Below, piece by piece: positions 44,412 through 54,720 of a DNA stretch of 64,000 bases; within the stretch, counting starts at the first letter, position 1, and each line of letters starts with the position of its first letter. Source of the stretch: Lichenihabitans psoromatis (GTDB lineage Bacteria > Pseudomonadota > Alphaproteobacteria > Rhizobiales > Beijerinckiaceae); assembly GCF_004323635.1 (NCBI RefSeq), contig NZ_CP036516.1, positions 88,259 to 152,258 on the forward strand. Reading direction: 5' to 3'. Position numbers and translations under genes: made by a program. Below the pieces are notes generated by a model, which saw only the letters and a program-made list of their open reading frames with translations, ran no database searches and was not told the origin of the DNA.

Positions 44412-44867
44412 TTATTTTTCAGCGGCAGCGGCTGGCAATACGCGAAAGCTGATCGCCATCCGATTATAGGCATTCATGAGACTGATCGCGAGCGTCAGGT
44501 CGACGAGCTGCTTTTCGGAAAATATTGCCGCCGCTGCCTCATAATCCTTGTCGGATACATGCGTCTCGGCGACACGCGTCACGGATTCGGTAAATGCGAG
44601 CGCGGCTTTTTCTTCCTCTGTGAAAAGCGAAGCCGCTTCATGCCACACCGAAACCAGCAGGAGTTTTTCGAGGTCCATGCCATTCTTGAGGAGATCCCGG
44701 GAATGCATGTCGATGCAATAGGCACAGCCGTTAATTTGCGACGTTCGCAAGAAGGCCAGGTCGATGATACCGATGTCGAGCCCGCATTTGTGAATGTAGG
44801 CATGCACCGAACCCATCGCCTTCAAACCGTCGGGCGCGATCGCATTATAGTCGGGTCTTTGAGACAT
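44412..44867 (-). CDS. Carboxymuconolactone decarboxylase/AhpD-like protein
   Basis: 151 aa. NGCAYCIDMHSRDLLK is the CxxC-containing AhpD/CMD motif. Family members act as alkylhydroperoxidases or decarboxylases. Ends with LMNAYNRMAISFRV, also family-typical. Intact with a normal start. Confidence 0.88.
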   Translation of the reverse strand: MSQRPDYNAIAPDGLKAMGSVHAYIHKCGLDIGIIDLAFLRTSQINGCAYCIDMHSRDLLKNGMDLEKLLLVSVWHEAASLFTEEEKAALAFTESVTRVAETHVSDKDYEAAAAIFSEKQLVDLTLAISLMNAYNRMAISFRVLPAAAAEK

Positions 44868-45009
44868 ATCGTCCTCGCTGAGCCACTCGCTGGAGATCGA
44901 TGGTCCGATCGCACGCCCAGATGGCAGAATGGCGACTCAATTTCGCTAGAAATGTGTAAACGTTCGAGTCGTATCGCGGCATCCTGATTGCGCCATCTGT
45001 TTTCGGAGC

Positions 45010-46155
45010 TTATCGCAGCCTTCTAAAAACCTGTTCCCAATTTGCATTCCCGAAATGACGACGGAAAACAGGAAACTGATCGGTTAGCGTGGGACTCTCA
45101 CGGCTGACAGACAAAAGCCGCACGTCACCGATAAAGCTCTGTAGCGATTGCAGATGCGGCTGCACCGATTTTTGGGATTTGTCGGTCAGCCCAGCCGGCA
45201 CCACAAGCTGCACGCCGGCATTCACCATTTCACCGAACTGCGTTTCGGGAACACCCTCTTGCAACGTCAGCAGATGCTTTGCCGGAATACGATTTGCCTC
45301 GTTAAATATCTGCCGCCATCAGTCCTTGCAGGTCGTCTTAACCGCCAGCACCCGGAGCTGGTCGGGCGGGAACTAGGCTTCATAATAGGCCGCGATCGAC
45401 GGAAACAGGAAGGCAGGCGTCTTACCGTCTTCCGATACGGGCTGGTGGGCGAACTGGGTGCCCTCGCACCAGTCGCTCCTCGAGGATGATTTCGCCAGTG
45501 TGCAGCTCGAGCGATCGTCCGGACCTGGCCTAGCGTCGTGCAGGAGCGTCTGAGCGCGAGCGATGAAGCCGTCCACCGACGTGAAGCCGGCGGTGATGTT
45601 GGGCAGCTCGATAGCCAGCTCGACGCTGCGGAAGATTTCAAATTCGCACTCGCGCCGACGCAACAGGCGGCGATCCGGATAAAGGCTGGCATCGGATCGC
45701 AGCTCGACGGCCTTGCGGATGATATCCGCACCGCTTGGAAATTTGGCGCGCCACGCTGCCGGTATCTCGGCATCGTCCAGCCGGCAGCTCGTCCGCGGGA
45801 CCGGAGTATCTGCAAGCAAAGATGGGAAGACGCCCTGCGACGGCGGCCATATCAACCATTTACCAGGTTCTACCGGGCCAACCCGATCCTCGACAAAATC
45901 TTCCTCGGTTTAATGCCGGCATACCCACACATGGTAATCCGGCACGGCCGGCGCGATCGTCGGCCGAAAGGCAAAGACCGTTAGCGCGCCGGTGCTTTCC
46001 GGGTCCAGCAGCGCCGAAGTGCCGCCCCCGAACCCGTGCCGTCGCACTTGCTCCAGCATCTCTCGCCGCTCGGATGGCAACACATCAACCTGACCGGGGA
46101 CTATCTCTGGACCGACGTCGGCATCCCGGATGGGAATCTGCGCGCCCTGCGTCAT
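45010..46155 (-). pseudogene. EcoRII-type restriction endonuclease, decayed
   Basis: Family segments occur in order across several frames: LPSERREMLEQVRRHGFGGG and TGALTVFAFRPTIAP (46155-45910), IFRSVELAIELPNITAGFTS and FAHQPVSEDGKTP (45855-45375), then VKTTCKD, NEANRIPAKHLLTLQEGV and FIGDVRLLS (45340-45090). In-frame stops follow YYEA and KTTCKD, and there are at least two frame changes. No cognate cytosine methylase is present. Confidence 0.75.
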
Positions 46156-46627
46156 GCTCTCCGCTCGCCAACCTGACGGACCTTACCGTATCTTTCTGCC
46201 CGTTTTATGTAGCGACCCCCAGAAGGCCCACAAGGCGAAAATAGGGGCCGAACTGGCCGACATGATGGTAGCAACCTGGACCATTTCAGTCCCGCGCGAT
46301 GAAGCGGGCATTGAACTCATCGACGCGCGTCAGGAAAGCCGAACTCTCGCGGCGGCTGCACAATGTGACCTGCGGCGTGCGCGCGTCGGCAGCAACGGTG
46401 ACGGCATGTGCGATAGTATCGAGACAATCCAGGTGGCCCGTCGAGGTGCGATTATGGCGGATGACGGCCGAGAACCGGCAAGGCCGTTATGGAGAGGATG
46501 GATGCGGCTAGTGGATGCGTGTGAGGGCCTGCGAGGCATAGACCTGCAATTGTGATGTCTTCAGTCGGGTCAGGACCCGTTGGTGTGAGACGAGTGATCT
46601 GCTTCAGGCCCTGCGAAGGAACCGCGG
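46156..46627. other. No gene seen
   Basis: Both strands carry open frames without motifs. The segment upstream of 46155 may include the lost N-terminus of the endonuclease pseudogene. Confidence 0.3.
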
Positions 46628-46690
46628 ATGAGCGACCTGTACTGGTCGACGGATCAGCAGATGGCGCGCCTGCGGCCGCACCCGCTACGA
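46628..46690 (+). pseudogene. IS5-type transposase N-terminal scrap
   Basis: MSDLYWSTDQQMARLRPHP resembles the first 19 residues of IS5-family transposases, then loses similarity. Confidence 0.5.
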
Positions 46691-46787
46691 TGGCTAACGG
46701 TCTTCCTCTCCGCCATCGCATCGCCCCACTGTCAGCTTCCGGCTTTGATCAGCGAGCCGTGAGCGTAAGGTGCTGGTGGGAGGACGG

Positions 46788-46951
46788 TGCCCGTCGCGGC
46801 CGTGCAGGTGGCGATCACCGTAGGGGCAGCCGGCGGGGGCGCCATCTACGCGCTCACAGGCGTCGCCGGCTTCTTCGTAACAGGCGGCGCCTTGATGCTG
46901 GTGACCTCGCTGGTCGTCTTCACCGGCCTGTTCGGCAGGAGCCGAGCCTGA
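46788..46951 (+). pseudogene. Possible MFS transporter C-terminal remnant
   Basis: VAITVGAAGGGAIYALTGVA then FFVTGGALMLVTSLVVF reads like the last two transmembrane helices of an MFS efflux protein; it stops at 46951. No upstream part remains. Confidence 0.4.
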
Positions 46952-47025
46952 CCTGGAGGTTAATCCGCGCGGCTCCACTGGCTGACCACTCGGATCGCGG
47001 AAGCCCCGCATGGTTGGACACAATT

Positions 47026-47883
47026 CTAGGCGGTGTGGACAAAGTGGATTCCCAAATCGGCTGATTGCTGATTCAAGGCTGCTCTCTGGGGAGAGTGGCT
47101 TGGTTCGCGGTTTGATATCGGACGAGGAGTGGGCGTTCTTCGAGCGGTTTGTGATCGAGAAGGGACCGCAACGGGGTCGGCTTCCTCGCCATCCCCGGCT
47201 GGTGCTGGACGGAGTATTCTGGATCGCCCGGACAGGAACGGCCTGGCGTGACCTGCACAGCTATTTCGGCAAGTGGAACACAGTCTATCGGCAGTTCCGG
47301 CGCTGGACGCTTGCTGGGATTTGGGACGTGATGCTGGAGGCATTAAACGAGACTGGCGCAGGACAGAACAGCGTTCAGATGATCGATTCCACTGTCATCC
47401 GGGCCCATCAGCACGCCGTAGGCGCGCTAAAAAAGGGGATGTGGACCAGGGTCTTGGCCGTTCTTGTGGTGGCTTCTCGACCAAGATCCATCTCCGCAGC
47501 AACGCCTTGGGCCTCCCCGTCGCGATCACCTTGAGCGGCGGTCAGGTCTCCGATGTGAAAGGCTATAGGCCCGTCATGGACGAACCTGGCCACAACCCCG
47601 CGTGCTGCTCGCCGAAAAGGGATACGACGCCGACTTCATCCGCCACGACCTGGCAGCCAGGGACGTCGCCGCCGTCATCCCCGCCAAGCGCAACCGTAAG
47701 GTCCAGCCCGTTATCGACAGTCACATCTATGCCCTGAGAAATACGGTCGAGCGCTGCTTCGCAAAGCTCAAACACAGCCGACGATTGGCGACACGATACG
47801 ACAAGACAGCCGACAGCTTCCTCGACTTCGTCCTCGTCGCTTCAATCCGCTTGTGGGTCAGGCACTTTGTCAACACCGCCTAG
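47026..47883 (+). mobile_element. IS5-family (IS427 group) element, copy 2
   Basis: Inverted ends as in copy 1, with CTAG at both junctions (47026-47029 and 47880-47883), a plausible target duplication. The first transposase frame (start 47101) breaks at an A6G4 run (A6G5 in copy 1), so it diverges after GALKKG; the second frame (47602-47883) is intact. Orientation is opposite to copy 1. Confidence 0.85.
47602..47883 (+). CDS. IS427-type transposase, second frame (copy 2)
   Basis: 93 aa, differing from copy 1 by only a few residues (for example SHIYALRN in place of GHIYALRN). Not functional alone. Confidence 0.8.
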   Translation: MLLAEKGYDADFIRHDLAARDVAAVIPAKRNRKVQPVIDSHIYALRNTVERCFAKLKHSRRLATRYDKTADSFLDFVLVASIRLWVRHFVNTA

Positions 47884-47983
47884 AAATGTTTCCGTTGTTC
47901 TCTGGCTGGGCTTTCATTCGATGTACGCGTCCGGTGAGGGCCGCCTTGCGGGACTGACGGCAGATTATCGAGAACTGTGCGTA

Positions 47984-48388
47984 TGGACAGTCATACGCAC
48001 AGGACCTTGGAGCGGCTTGAGATCGTCGAGATGGCCGGCGGCGGCGCTGGTCTGAGGCCGAGAGGCTCGGATCGTGCTGGAGAGCATGGTCGGCCCGCGG
48101 CTCGTTTCGGCGACGGCTCGCCGTCACGGGATATCCCGAGGTCTGCTGCTGACGTAGCGGCGTGCTTTTCGACCTGAGCAGGTCGAGACGGGCCTGCCGG
48201 CTGGCTTCGTGCCCATGGTTGTGGCGACGGAGGCGCCCGGCACGACAAGGCCGCGTCCAATGAAGGCTCACCGTGATGGTGACGGTCGCATCGAGATCGT
48301 GGTGTCGAAGGGCCGGCGGATCATCGTCGACGCGGATGTTGATCCTGACGCGCTGTCGCGGATCCTGGACGTCCTGGAGCGGCGATGA
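47984..48388 (+). pseudogene. IS66-family TnpA remnant
   Basis: Starts MDSHTHRTLERLE; after a frame change near 48060, typical TnpA sequence EARIVLESMVGPRLVSATAR, then an in-frame TAG, followed by FRPEQVETGLPAGFVPM and a conserved [17 protein letters not shown] end at 48388. Confidence 0.75.
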
Positions 48389-48627
48389 TCCCGATCCCGG
48401 CGGGGGTGCGCGTATGGCTAGCCACCGGGCACACGCATATGCGGAAGGGGTTCTCCAGCCTGGCGCTCATCGTTCAGGAGGTTTTAAAGTGCGACCCGCA
48501 TGCTCTAGACGTTCGCTTTGCTGATCGATCAGCGGATATTCGCACAGCTTTTTCACCAGCCAAGGCACTAAACTTGCTCGCTGCTCATGCAGGTGTAGAT
48601 ATCTTGAGTTTCCAACGTTGGCTCTAG
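48385..48627 (+). pseudogene. IS66-family TnpB, truncated
   Basis: [20 protein letters not shown] then [14 protein letters not shown] is the N-terminal third of IS66 TnpB; from about 48500 the sequence is unrelated. Overlaps tnpA by 4 nt as in intact IS66. Confidence 0.75.
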
Positions 48628-48820
48628 AGCGGCTTCGTTTGGTGCGAAACTCTGGCAGACCGTCTGAAAACTCTTTGGATGAATGATGGTTTGCGCTGTT
48701 CAGTGCCGGAACTCTGTCGGCGACGAGATTTTCCGGATTTCGATGTCCAACGAGCCTGAGAAGGCATGATTGGATGCCTTTTCGCCCCTGTCTGGTTCAA
48801 AAAATGCGTGTGGTGGCCTA

Positions 48821-50266
48821 TCATGCCCTGACAGCGGCGATCAGGCCCGCAACGCCGACAAGAGTGATGGCTCTTTTGATGTTGTAGGCGAGCGCCGTCA
48901 GGCTGAACTCCCCTCGAACGTTTTCCAGGCGCCGCATCAGGAACGCGCCCTGATACATCCATTGTTTTATGGTGCCGAACGGATGTTCGACGCTTTCGCG
49001 CCGTTGGTTCAGGATGTCGGGCCGATCGGTAAGACGCGCTGCCATGCGGTCGAGCACCGCCTCGTTCTCAAGGCGCGACACGCGACGGAAGCTTCTGGTG
49101 CAGCGTTTGCGCAGGCTGCACGCCTTGCAGGCGTCGCGGTTGACGTAGTCGATCTTCACATTGTCGCGGGATTTGCCAAAGTGACGGGGCGAGAGCACCT
49201 GGTCTGCGGGGCAAAGGTAAATGTCCTTGCCTGGATCATAGCGGAATTGCTCTTTGGAGAAGAAACCCTCGGCCACGGCCGGACCGCGGATCGGCTTGGG
49301 TACAAAAGCAGTGATCCCGGCTTTCTCGCAGGCTTCGATGTCCTCGATCTTGAAGTAGCCACGGTCCGCCACCGCCTCGATTTTGTCGACGCCGAGCGTG
49401 TCCATCGCCGCCTCGACCGTCGGCGCAAGAAGCCCCATGTCGAGGACGTGATTGCTGACCTCCTGCTCGGCGATCAGCTTATGCTTTACATCAACGGCAA
49501 GCTGGATGTTGTAGCCGACGCCGACCTTGGTCATGCGCGCCATGGCACGGGCATCCGGATCGGTCAGCGAGATCTGGTCCTCGCCGGTCTTGTCCAGTTC
49601 ATCCAGCAGCGCCTTGTGGCGATCCCGCTTGCCTTGGATCGCCGCGATCTTTTCCGCGAGTTTGCCATCGCCGCGACCGGAGCCGCCGCCATTGCCACCG
49701 GCTTTCTCCTCTTGCGCATCGCCCTCATCGAGCCGCTTCATGTAGTCGGCCAGTTTCTCGTCGGCTTCGTTGATGAACTTGGTCAATGCTCCCCGTGTGA
49801 AGTTGCGATCCTTGTTGTTCACCGCCTTGATGCGCGTGCCATCGACCGCCAGCAATTCCCGTCCGAACAGATCAAGCTGTCGGCACAGGATGACGAATTC
49901 CCGGAATACCTGTTTGAAGGTTGACCGGTTCACGCGGCGGAAATCGGCAATGGTGCGGAAGTCCGGCGTCAGGTGTCGCAGCAGCCAGATGACCTCGATA
50001 TTGCGATGAGCCTCGGCCTCCAGCCGCCGGCTGGATCGCACGCGGTTGAGGTAGCCGTAAACATACAACTTCAGCAAATCGGCCGGATCATAACCCGGAC
50101 GCCCGGTCTCCTTGGCAACCACCCGCACAAAGCCTGCGGCGGCAAGATCGAGGCCATCAATGAACGCCTCGATGAAGCGGACCGGGTTGTCCGGCCCGAC
50201 GTAATCGTCCACCGCTTCGGGCAGAAGCAGCAATTGCGCGCGATCTGTTCCTGAAAGATGTGCCAT
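48821..50266 (-). CDS. IS1182-family transposase
   Basis: 481 aa, intact. N-terminal DUF772 region (PDNPVRFIEAFIDGLDL, PADLLKLYVYGYLNR), DGTRIKAVNNKDRNFT with the first catalytic Asp, ADRGYFKIEDIEACEKAG, and a C-terminal DDE half with cysteines (CKACSLRKRCTR) and VEHPFGTIKQWM. Exact IS ends not determined. Confidence 0.92.
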   Translation of the reverse strand: MAHLSGTDRAQLLLLPEAVDDYVGPDNPVRFIEAFIDGLDLAAAGFVRVVAKETGRPGYDPADLLKLYVYGYLNRVRSSRRLEAEAHRNIEVIWLLRHLTPDFRTIADFRRVNRSTFKQVFREFVILCRQLDLFGRELLAVDGTRIKAVNNKDRNFTRGALTKFINEADEKLADYMKRLDEGDAQEEKAGGNGGGSGRGDGKLAEKIAAIQGKRDRHKALLDELDKTGEDQISLTDPDARAMARMTKVGVGYNIQLAVDVKHKLIAEQEVSNHVLDMGLLAPTVEAAMDTLGVDKIEAVADRGYFKIEDIEACEKAGITAFVPKPIRGPAVAEGFFSKEQFRYDPGKDIYLCPADQVLSPRHFGKSRDNVKIDYVNRDACKACSLRKRCTRSFRRVSRLENEAVLDRMAARLTDRPDILNQRRESVEHPFGTIKQWMYQGAFLMRRLENVRGEFSLTALAYNIKRAITLVGVAGLIAAVRA

Positions 50267-50311
50267 AGCAGAATCTATTACAGCTCGCCGATCCCTGGAA
50301 TTTCAAGATTT

Positions 50312-50758
50312 TTACTTTTCGACAGCAACAAACGTCTTACGCAGCCAAATGCAGGCGTGTCCTGCTGGCAATCCATCAATCCGTCCGAATTCTTCATATC
50401 CGCGAGATCGGTAGAAGCCTGGGGCTTGAAAACTGAAGGTATCAACGTAAGCCCCAATGCAGCCGCGCTCGCGCGCAACTGCTTCTGCCTTATCCATCAA
50501 CAAACTGCCGACGCCGGCGCCTCGAACCGAGTTCGACACCCAAAGCCAATCAATGAACATCCAGGCATAGAAGGTCCTTGCCTTCACTCCGCCCTTTACC
50601 AAACCCTCGCCATCGCGTGCTATGACCCATAGGTCTTCCGCATTGTCGGGGCCGGCCTTGCTGAAATTGTACTCATCCAGGCCTTGGTCGATAATCTGCC
50701 GCGTGGTGCCATCTGGAATGCCCTCGACTTCAACTGCTATCGACAACGGATCCCTCAT
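50312..50758 (-). CDS. GNAT-family N-acetyltransferase
   Basis: 148 aa. SNSVRGAGVGSLLMDKAEA is the acetyl-CoA-binding motif A; FQAPGFYRSRGYEEFGRI is motif B. Single-domain cytoplasmic enzyme; substrate unknown. Adjacent to an IS1182 element, likely cargo. Confidence 0.87.
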   Translation of the reverse strand: MRDPLSIAVEVEGIPDGTTRQIIDQGLDEYNFSKAGPDNAEDLWVIARDGEGLVKGGVKARTFYAWMFIDWLWVSNSVRGAGVGSLLMDKAEAVARERGCIGAYVDTFSFQAPGFYRSRGYEEFGRIDGLPAGHACIWLRKTFVAVEK

Positions 50759-50890
50759 TAAATTGCGCTATTAATGGCAAGTGCTGAGGGCGAGCACCCG
50801 TCCGACAGCGTTGCGTCGAAACAGGATAACTCGAAGGGCCTGGTTCGGCACGACTAAATGTAACCGGAGTTTTTGGACGGTCTGCTGGAG

Positions 50891-51528
50891 TTATGCACAG
50901 TGCAGGCCCGCCAGAAGCGCAGGCGCCTGTCGGACCAAATCTTCAGCAAACCGTTCAATCTCCGGAACCTCGCTGCGTCGCCAACTCGTTTGGTAAAAAA
51001 TCGTAACAGGACCACCGCCTTTATCCTCGATCGGCAGGCTTCGCGCGACGTTAGATGCGATCTTAGACTGGGGAAGGATCGCAGCTCCGATTCCGAGCGC
51101 GGCCCACTCTTGAAGGACGCTGTAGCTCAGAGCCTCTCCCGAATATTCCTTTGGCACGACCTTGTGCCTTTTGAACAGGGAACGCGTAACCCGCGCCAAG
51201 CCACATGCGTCTGGCACCATTACGAACGTTTCCGCTGCAAGGGCGCGCACAGAGATCGTCCGCGACTTCAAGCCCGGAATCGGCGTATCGCCTTTAGGGA
51301 TGAACACTAGCGGTTCGCTGTAAAGCAGTAGATGCCCTCGATCGGGGCCTTTCGGAGCCCGCTCATCGACGGGACCGATCACAAACTCCAGCTGACCGTT
51401 TTCAAGTGACAGATACATCGCGCTCAAGTTCATCTCGCGGAAATAACATCGACGTTGGAGTGGTCGGGAAGGAGTGGCTCGATCAACAAATTGATGAGCC
51501 GAATATTTACGAGCGGCGACACACCAAC
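50891..51528 (-). pseudogene. LysR-family regulator, substrate-binding domain only
   Basis: The reading frame from 51433 (MNLSAMYLSLENGQLEFVIG) covers the second half of a LysR effector domain. Upstream residues (LLIEPLLPDHSNVDV) are in a shifted frame back to 51528, where an IS end begins. The DNA-binding domain is gone. Confidence 0.7.
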
Positions 51529-51640
51529 TGACCTGCCCCCATTAGGTGGCCCGGTTTAAATCTAATGCATTGTGGGCTTGTCTGCCACGGTTGAGCTGGC
51601 CGGCGAGGCGGGTTGGGTTTGCGATGGTGGCCATGGGAGT
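51529..51640 (-). mobile_element. IS3-family right-end scrap
   Basis: TGACCTGCCCCCATTAGGTGG is similar to the end of the IS3 element at 59077 (TGATCGGCCCCCATCGGGTGG). A minus-strand tail RQAHNALDLNRAT ending at 51542 could be an OrfB C-terminus. Confidence 0.45.
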
Positions 51641-52111
51641 CTGTCCTTGCGGTGCGTCGGGGTCCATTCCCCGATGACGACCCAAAGGAAGGGGCCGGAC
51701 GCCGACGTCACCAAGCGCAGCGCAGGGGAACCCCGACCCGGGGTCCCGCGACGCTCGCGTCGTGGGGTGGGTCGCGGGTTGACGGCACAAGGCAGACGAG
51801 CCCCGGACAAAGGCGTCAGAAAGGGGTTGCGCACAGACACCACCCATAAGGCACATCAACACACCAAGCCCACAACTCCCCTGCCCCGGGACTACAGGAC
51901 AAGCCAGACGATCACGCTACTGGCCGTCATCAAGGCCGCCAGACCATGTATTCGCCCCAACCACGAAGATGAGTGCGTCTGTAATCACGCGGCACTAACG
52001 CGAGAGCGGGCGATCCCGATTTCTGCGCCGACGGCTTCGACGATCGTCGGTTTGCTCTCCGTGTCGACCGAACGTCCGAAAGGTTCGCAGTCGCATTTAG
52101 CTACACTGGAG
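51641..52111. other. No gene seen
   Basis: GC-rich, contains a strong GGGAACCCCGACCCGGGGTC-type hairpin near 51728; the long plus-strand frame has no motif. Confidence 0.35.
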
Positions 52112-52546
52112 CTAAGGCAGCATGTAGTGAAGTGCGCCCTTCCCGTTTTTTACTGCCGCTGTCGACAGACGCCGATCCAACGTCGTCAGCACGCCGCCGT
52201 GTGCACCGGCCAAAGCGAGAAGATAGGTGTCCGTCACCTGTGCCGAGGTGAAAATCCGAGCGACATTGATCCGGTCCGAATCCACAAGACTGAGATCGTC
52301 CTTCCAAAAGGAGTGCCCCGGCAGGCCGCGGAGCTTGATGACGATTGCCGCGACGGCCGCCGGTGAGCCGGGCGTGTTCGGGTACCTCGGGTGGCCGACG
52401 ATGCGGATGACGCCGTTCTCGGTCAGAGGGCAGGTGGCCCAGTCGGTGGCCCCTTCCTCTTCGAACCACCGATGCGCGGCATCGTGCGCCACATGCCCCG
52501 GGTCGATCAACGCGACCAGAACATTGACGTCCAGCAGAAAGGTCAC
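52112..52546 (-). CDS. vapC: VapC-type PIN-domain toxin (second system)
   Basis: 144 aa. MTFLLDVNVLVALIDPGH with the first Asp, PLTENGVIRI, and VTDTYLLALAGAHGGVLTTLD carrying later acidic residues. Belongs to a different VapC subgroup from 6227. Overlaps the antitoxin gene by 4 nt. Confidence 0.9.
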   Translation of the reverse strand: MTFLLDVNVLVALIDPGHVAHDAAHRWFEEEGATDWATCPLTENGVIRIVGHPRYPNTPGSPAAVAAIVIKLRGLPGHSFWKDDLSLVDSDRINVARIFTSAQVTDTYLLALAGAHGGVLTTLDRRLSTAAVKNGKGALHYMLP

Positions 52547-52770
52547 GGTACCTCGTCGCGAAGCGCGTTGACGATCTCGAGCGTCACCAGCGGTGCGTCA
52601 GGTTTGACGCGGAGCAGGGGAATTCCGTTCCGCTCGGAACGCGGCTCCGGCCAACCCAGCGACTTGCGCGCCAAGCCCGATATGATCTCGCCGAGGCTTC
52701 GGTTCTGCTGACGCGCCATCGCCTTGGCCGCCACGAGAACGTCATCATCAATCGCCAAGGTCGTTCTCAA
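52543..52770 (-). CDS. vapB: VapB-type ribbon-helix-helix antitoxin
   Basis: 75 aa from a TTG start. MRTTLAIDDDVLVAAKAMAR is a ribbon-helix-helix N-terminus; the C-terminal tail (LLRVKPDAPLVTLEIVNALR) should contact VapC. Three GCATCAC repeats lie just upstream (52783-52803). Confidence 0.85.
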   Translation of the reverse strand: MRTTLAIDDDVLVAAKAMARQQNRSLGEIISGLARKSLGWPEPRSERNGIPLLRVKPDAPLVTLEIVNALRDEVP

Positions 52771-52799
52771 GCTGTTGGCCTCGCATCACGCATCACGCA

Positions 52800-53789
52800 T
52801 CACGCATTAATAGCATCGACTGGTTTGTGCGATAACTTTGTCGGGGGGGGGCAGGGGCGCTTAAGCGCCCCCCCGAACCTCCAGACCGGGATGCCCATCC
52901 CCTTCGCCTTGTCGGCCAGATTGTTCGTGATCCCCGATCCCGGGAAGATGACGACCCCGATCGGCAGCTGCTTGATGAGCTCATCGTTGCGCTTGAACGG
53001 CGCTGCCTTGGCGTGACGGGTCCAGTCGGGCTTGAAAGAAACCTGCGGCACCTTGCGGGCATCGGCCCATTTGGCGGCGATGAGTTCGGCGCCCTTCGGC
53101 GATCCACCGTGCAGGAGAACAATTGCGGTGTGCTTGGCGTGGACCTTGTCGAGAATGTCCCAGACCGCCTGAACGTCGTTGCAGTCGAGACCGCCGGCGA
53201 AGGCCACTTTCGCACCGGCGGGCATCAGGGGCTCGATCTCCGCCCGGCGCTTGGCTGGAAGGAAGTCGCGGCTGTCGATCATTGCCGCGGTGAGATTGCG
53301 GTGGTTGACCTTGGACCCCGTCCGCGGGTGCCACACAGACCCGATGTGCGCCTCGAAGAGTTCGCCGGCCTGATCGCGGAAGAACTCCATCGTGTCACGG
53401 CGCTCGACCATGGTGATGCCCTCAGCGATGAGGCGCTCGAGGTCGACCGACCGAACTTCCGATCCGTCCTGTTCGGCCTGGCTCCTGCGCTGGGCATCCT
53501 CGTTGCGGTCGAGCTCCCGGTCGACCCGGGCAGCCGCCCGGTGGAAGAGATTGACGGTCGACCAGAGCAGGTCCTCGAGGTCGGGCTCGATCCGTGTATC
53601 GCTGAGTGTGGTGACGAGGGCGTCGAAGATGTCGGCCAGGGCTCCCCGGATGCGTCCTTCGTCGGGGAGGGGCCTTGGATCCGGAGCGTCCTGGTGAGGC
53701 CGATACCCTTAGAGCTGGAGTTCCTGGAGCATGCGGCCGGTCTGCGAGGAGGCGAAGGGCTCGTCGTCGTGAAGATGGTCGGTTCCCAT
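52800..53789 (-). pseudogene. DUF2493 (SLOG-like) protein with nonsense codon and 3' frameshift
   Basis: Family sequence starts at ATG 53789 (FASSQTGRMLQELQL), but codon 27 is TAA (53711-53709) where relatives have Tyr. The frame then continues through RIRGALADIFDALV to the DUF2493 core: AGGLDCNDVQAVWDILD, ILLHGGSP-type strand, GVVIFPGSGITNNLADKA. After RFGG the frame runs to 52800; one more G in the run 52868-52874 would give a normal stop at 52861. Predicted nucleotide-binding fold; role unknown. Confidence 0.8.
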
Positions 53790-54123
53790 GATGTGTGTCC
53801 CTGCGGCGGTGGCCGCGCTTATCGCAGCCTTCGCGGCGATCAAGCGGCGGCGGGGACGGGCCTGCATCGCCGGGCGCAGCCCGGCGACCGAAGCATCGCG
53901 GAGGAGGGCAGGGCGGCGGCTGCTTTGCTTCGCGATGCAAAGGGGCGCCCCTTGGGCAGACCCGGCGGAAAACAGTGGACGACCGCTCTTGCCGGCCTGG
54001 ACCGGCTGACGCTCACTCGCCCTCTAGAAGGCCATGGATGCGGCCCACTTCAGCGTAAGGACACAAGCGGGAATAGTCTGCTTATTGACGAGACTTCACA
54101 CCGTGTCGCAGCTTTGACGACAC
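53790..54123. other. No gene seen
   Basis: Spacer between DUF2493 and the TOPRIM gene; no motif or ribosome binding site on either strand. Confidence 0.4.
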
Positions 54124-54720
54124 TCAGCCCGGCAGAAGGCGAGCGACATCGGACGGGACGAGCTGCCCCCCAAGGTGCTTTGCGACCTCATGCTGACCGA
54201 GGCGCCGCAAGTCTTCGTTGAAGTCTCCAAGACATGGGTTCAGCGCGAGCACCTCGATCCCCGCCTGCCGCGCTCGTTCACTCAATCGCGCCAGGCCGCC
54301 GCGCCCTGCCCCGTCACAGTCGACCGCGACGTACAGCCTGCCCAGCGTCGCCGGCAGACGGAACGCTGCCAGGTGGTTGGCGGAAAGCGCCGCAACCGCG
54401 GGGAGGGTGGGCATCACCATGCGCAACGACAGGATGGTCTCCAGTCCTTCGCCGGCCACGAGAACCGGGGCAGGGGAGGGGGGCTCCCCACCGAAGCGGA
54501 CGCCAAAGCCGAATAAGTCTCCCATCGCCCGGCGCGGCGATGGCACGGGCGCCTTCCGTCGCGGGTCCGCCGGGTCGAGCCAGGTCCGATGCACGCCGGT
54601 GATGTGCCCGTCGCCGTTGGTCACCTTCGCGATCAGCGCGGGAAACGCTCGCGTGCGGGCATCAGCCACGCGGATTGCTGGTATCTGGCACCTTCCGCAG
54701 AAATTCGGTAAGAACGGCAC
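54124..54720 (-). pseudogene. TOPRIM-domain (DUF7146-like) protein, N-terminus missing
   Basis: FPALIAKVTNGDGHITGVHRT starts the recognisable family part, then VAGEGLETILSLR (TOPRIM glutamate) and LYVAVDCDGAGRGGL (TOPRIM aspartates). Full relatives have another 80-100 N-terminal residues with a zinc finger; here they are replaced at 54720, exactly where the second structured element begins. Plasmid primase-helicase-like role by family. Confidence 0.75.

Noticed and set aside
52783-52806. Three tandem GCATCAC repeats as a CRISPR or iteron array
   Set aside because: Only three 7-bp units with no spacers and no adjacent rep gene; more likely local slippage.
52844-52874. GGGGCGCTTAAGCGCCCC palindrome as operator or origin
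   Set aside because: It falls at the native end of the DUF2493 coding region and arises from GC-rich codons around the stop.
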